NCBI GenBank assembly: GCA_013216135.1
Contig: JABSOS010000018.1
Coordinates: forward strand, 1-64,000
Source of the DNA: Candidatus Caenarcanales bacterium
Lineage (GTDB): Bacteria; Cyanobacteriota; Vampirovibrionia; LMEP-6097
DNA length: 64,000 nt
Direction of reading: 5' to 3'
Of the stretch, positions 61,682 through 64,000 are shown in pieces. Every line of letters starts with the position of its first letter. Position 1 is the stretch's first letter. Below the pieces are notes generated by a model. It searched no databases, was not told where the DNA came from, and saw only the letters and a program-made list of their open reading frames with translations. The translations under genes were made by a program, and so were the position numbers.

Positions 61682-62557
61682 ATGTCTAATATCGCTGAAG
61701 AATCCTTTAAAACTAAAACTAGCTTTTTACTTCCATTTGAGAAATTACATGGCTTAGGAAATGACTTTGTCATCGTAAATAACTCTCATCTAGATATCGC
61801 AGGAGAAGAAGCTGAACAAGATTTATGTCGCCGTATTTGTGATAGACATAGAGGCATCGGAGCCGATGGTTTAATTATCATCGATACTGTAAAAAACTCT
61901 GATCAAGCGATTAGATCTTGGAGATACTATAACTCAGATGGTAGTGTCGGAGAGATGTGTGGTAACGGAATTAGATGTGCTGCTAAATATATCTATGAAC
62001 ACGGACTCAGCGCTGAAGAAACTGAATTTAAAATTGAAACATTAGCTGGAGACATAGGTATATCTATGAAAGAAAATAACTTAGTTAAAGTTGACATGGG
62101 TCCACCTCGTGAAATTAAAACTAAACAAAACTTAGAAGTGGATGCTTTTAAATTTGATTATGACTACGTTTCAATGGGAAATCCTCATGCAATCGCTTTC
62201 TATGAAGGAATAAGCTACGAAGAATTAGAAGCAATTTCACAAAATGGCTCGAAAGTTGAACTACACAGTGACTTTCCTAATAAAACCAATGTCGAATTTG
62301 CTCTTAAAACATCAGAGAACAACTTTGATTTGATAGTTTGGGAAAGAGGTTGTGGCTTTACTCAAGCCTGTGGTACTGGTGCCTGCGCAACTGTAGTTGC
62401 AGCTATAGAAAGAGGGCTTGCCAAAAAAGATACAGATATTAACGTTAAATTACCTGGTGGCACTTTGATCATCAACTGGGATTCAGTAACTGACACTATC
62501 TATATGACTGGTCCTACAGAGATGAGTTTCATCGGTTACTTCAATGAAGAAAGATAG
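61682..62557 (+). CDS. dapF: Diaminopimelate epimerase
   Basis: Converts LL- to meso-diaminopimelate for lysine and peptidoglycan. The two catalytic cysteines are in NSDGSVGEMCGNGIRC and GFTQACGTGACA. LHGLGNDFVIVNN opens the fold near residue 22. The protein is 291 aa; about 17 extra N-terminal residues (MSNIAEESFKTKTSF) precede the usual start. The stop is directly followed by the TTG of the ftsQ-like gene. Confidence 0.95.
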   Translation: MSNIAEESFKTKTSFLLPFEKLHGLGNDFVIVNNSHLDIAGEEAEQDLCRRICDRHRGIGADGLIIIDTVKNSDQAIRSWRYYNSDGSVGEMCGNGIRCAAKYIYEHGLSAEETEFKIETLAGDIGISMKENNLVKVDMGPPREIKTKQNLEVDAFKFDYDYVSMGNPHAIAFYEGISYEELEAISQNGSKVELHSDFPNKTNVEFALKTSENNFDLIVWERGCGFTQACGTGACATVVAAIERGLAKKDTDINVKLPGGTLIINWDSVTDTIYMTGPTEMSFIGYFNEER

Positions 62558-63319
62558 TTGCTAGCAAAAAACAAACTACTATTAATAATAAGTAATTTAG
62601 CTCTTAGTGCTATAGCTTTTTCTTTTTTATATTTATTAACTCGCCCGATCACTAGCCCCTTTGAGAATATAGAAATTCTTGGACTAGAGTATGTTCCAGC
62701 AGACGATTTATTAAATAAATTAAAGCCTATAGAGCTTGAAAAACATAGTCATATGTCTTTAGACAAGAGACTTATGGAAGAATTATTACTAAAAAATCCG
62801 TTTATTCAATCAGTAAAAATCAGATCTATCCTTCTTCCAGAAACTAAAATTCAAATCTTGCCTAAGGAAATTGATATTCTAATGTATCAAAGCCAAGGCT
62901 CTCAAAAAGTACTTTTTGATAAAGAAGGGAACGCTTATCCTAAGTCAATAGAAGAATTTGAATATATTTCGGCATTAAAAGATTTAGACAAAATCCCAGA
63001 ACTCTTCTGTCCATATGACTTAATTACTATAGAGAATTTAAAGATACTGAGTAACAGCATTAATTTAATTGAAAAGAACTTAAGAGCCATCGATGTTAAT
63101 GAAAAGATCGTTGAGATATATTCTTCTCCAGATGGGAGTTTCAGACTGACAGGAGAAAATTATGACTATAGAATAGGTAGACTAAATTCAGAAACCGAAA
63201 AAAAAGTTAAACGTATAGAAATAGTTTTAGAAAAAATCAAAGAACTTTTAGATAAAAGAGTTAAGTTAAAATATATAGATCTTTCGTTAAATACAAAGGA
63301 TGTAATTTTAGGGAAATAA
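62558..63319 (+). CDS. FtsQ/DivIB-like cell division protein
   Basis: A 253-residue bitopic membrane protein: a short cytoplasmic start, one helix (LLLIISNLALSAIAFSFLYL, residues 7-26), then a POTRA-like domain (FENIEILGLEYVPADDLL to LPETKIQILPKE, about 36-105). The C-terminal beta region ends YIDLSLNTKDVILGK, like the FtsQ YIDLR-type ending. FtsQ bridges early and late divisome proteins. The similarity is remote but the topology and final motif fit. The TTG start follows the dapF stop with no gap. dapB begins two bases after the stop. Confidence 0.65.
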   Translation: MLAKNKLLLIISNLALSAIAFSFLYLLTRPITSPFENIEILGLEYVPADDLLNKLKPIELEKHSHMSLDKRLMEELLLKNPFIQSVKIRSILLPETKIQILPKEIDILMYQSQGSQKVLFDKEGNAYPKSIEEFEYISALKDLDKIPELFCPYDLITIENLKILSNSINLIEKNLRAIDVNEKIVEIYSSPDGSFRLTGENYDYRIGRLNSETEKKVKRIEIVLEKIKELLDKRVKLKYIDLSLNTKDVILGK

Positions 63320-63321
63320 TT

Positions 63322-64000
63322 ATGAGTAAAATCAAAGTAATAGTTGCAGGTGCCTTAGGCAGAATGGGTTCAGAAGCGGTAAAAACATTCATCGAACATA
63401 AAGATGAATTTGAATTAATCGGTGCTGCTGTTAGAGACTTAAAAAATGTAAGTGATGAGAATTTAGAATTCCATAAAAGAAACAATATTAATCTTACAGA
63501 TGATTTAAATGCATTAATCGAATCTGGTGAAGCTGATGTTTTAGTTGAGCTGACTACTCCTGATAGTGTTTATGAAAACTCTCTATTCGCTCTGAAGAAT
63601 GGCGTACGACCAGTAATCGGAGCTACAGGTTTAACTGTTGATGATATTAAAGAGCTGTCTAAACAAGCTCAAAAAAGTCAAATGGGAGCGATCTTAGCAC
63701 CAAACTTTGCACTTGGAGCAGTACTAATGATGCGCTATGCATTTGAAATTAGTAAGTACTACGATAAAGCTGAAATAATCGAATTACACCACGATAAAAA
63801 AGTAGATATGCCTTCAGGTACTGCTATTAAAACTGGTGACTTAATGGAACACAGTCTAGGAAATAAAGTTCCTATTCATAGCGTCAGACTTCCAGGTCTT
63901 GTGGCAAAGCAACAAGTGATCTTTGGTTCACAGGGTGAAACGCTCACTCTAGAACATAATTCTATCGATAGAACTTGCTTTATGCCTGGAATCCGTTTAT
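63322..64000 (+). CDS. dapB: 4-hydroxy-tetrahydrodipicolinate reductase (partial, cut by window end)
   Basis: The NAD(P)H-dependent DapB step of lysine and diaminopimelate synthesis. The frame opens with the dinucleotide fold VIVAGALGRMGSEAV at about residues 6-20. Next come the GATGLT region near 97, APNFALGAVLMM near residue 125, and the catalytic ELHHDKKVDMPSGTAIKT near 152. The frame is open to the last base, so about 226 residues are seen. ATG at 63322 lies two bases after the ftsQ-like stop. With dapF it forms a DAP/division operon. Confidence 0.93.
   Translation, partial: MSKIKVIVAGALGRMGSEAVKTFIEHKDEFELIGAAVRDLKNVSDENLEFHKRNNINLTDDLNALIESGEADVLVELTTPDSVYENSLFALKNGVRPVIGATGLTVDDIKELSKQAQKSQMGAILAPNFALGAVLMMRYAFEISKYYDKAEIIELHHDKKVDMPSGTAIKTGDLMEHSLGNKVPIHSVRLPGLVAKQQVIFGSQGETLTLEHNSIDRTCFMPGIRL

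Noticed and set aside
63261-63485. Minus-strand open reading frame of 74 codons near the end
   Set aside because: It lies antisense to dapB, whose plus-strand frame carries the conserved GALGRMG and catalytic motifs.
1-64000. CRISPR arrays, insertion sequences, prophage genes
   Set aside because: No short regularly spaced repeats, transposase-like or integrase-like frames or phage structural proteins were seen by eye on either strand.

Overview
The window is AT-rich chromosomal DNA from a diderm bacterium. The gene set (LptB, SMC-ScpA-ScpB, PilB, a short glycine-rich RRM protein, a CruF-type carotenoid hydratase, CoaBC, Der, DapF/DapB) would fit a non-photosynthetic relative of Cyanobacteria such as the Melainabacteria/Vampirovibrionia. 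This placement is inference from gene content and composition. No 16S rRNA is present to confirm it. No phage, transposase, CRISPR array or integrase was seen.

Layout. 1-7.3 kb: an orphan gene, a family 2 glycosyltransferase, queA, a second orphan and a large secreted protein with about seven cadherin-like repeats. 7.3-15.1 kb: an orphan behind a perfect 18-bp inverted repeat, adk, another orphan, then a run of co-directional genes (omega-like protein, coaBC, der, ClC antiporter, DppB-type permease). 15.1-18.6 kb: several very small membrane proteins, a 2H phosphoesterase and two tandem secreted beta-helix paralogues. 18.7-27.5 kb: a SleB-like orphan, a SulP transporter, a glycerol-facilitator-type aquaporin, a crtI/cruF carotenoid pair and two PLP enzymes. 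27.5-33.1 kb: three secreted proteins and a probable small RNA with its own terminator. 33.2-40.3 kb: a thiamine-binding-type protein, two orphans and the smc-scpA-scpB operon. 40.3-45.2 kb: a secreted protein, acnA, rpsU and lptB. 45.3-49.9 kb: a patch of orphan genes around tRNA-Gly(UCC) and a decayed tRNA copy. 50-55.9 kb: an RRM protein, msrB, pckA, a PilP/GspC-like membrane protein and pilB. 55.9-58.6 kb: two divergent orphans sharing a repeated module. 58.7-61.6 kb: a large secreted fibronectin-III/GLUG protein split by an in-frame TAA. 61.7-64 kb: dapF, an ftsQ-like gene and dapB (cut by the window edge).

How the genes work together. Chromosome segregation (SMC-ScpAB), lysine/peptidoglycan precursor synthesis and division (DapF, FtsQ-like, DapB), LPS export (LptB), gluconeogenesis and the TCA cycle (PckA, AcnA), CoA synthesis and type IV pilus assembly are each represented by one operon or gene. 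Around these lie about fifteen soluble, Asn/Ser/Lys-rich proteins of no recognised family, mostly single genes, plus a large secreted beta-rich repertoire. This resembles the accessory content of host- or surface-interacting bacteria, though that reading is inference.

Two features recur. First, many start codons sit 6-10 nt downstream of a -10 element, often an extended one (TGnTAnnnT), which suggests leaderless or nearly leaderless transcripts. Second, perfect palindromes lie just upstream of some orphan genes.
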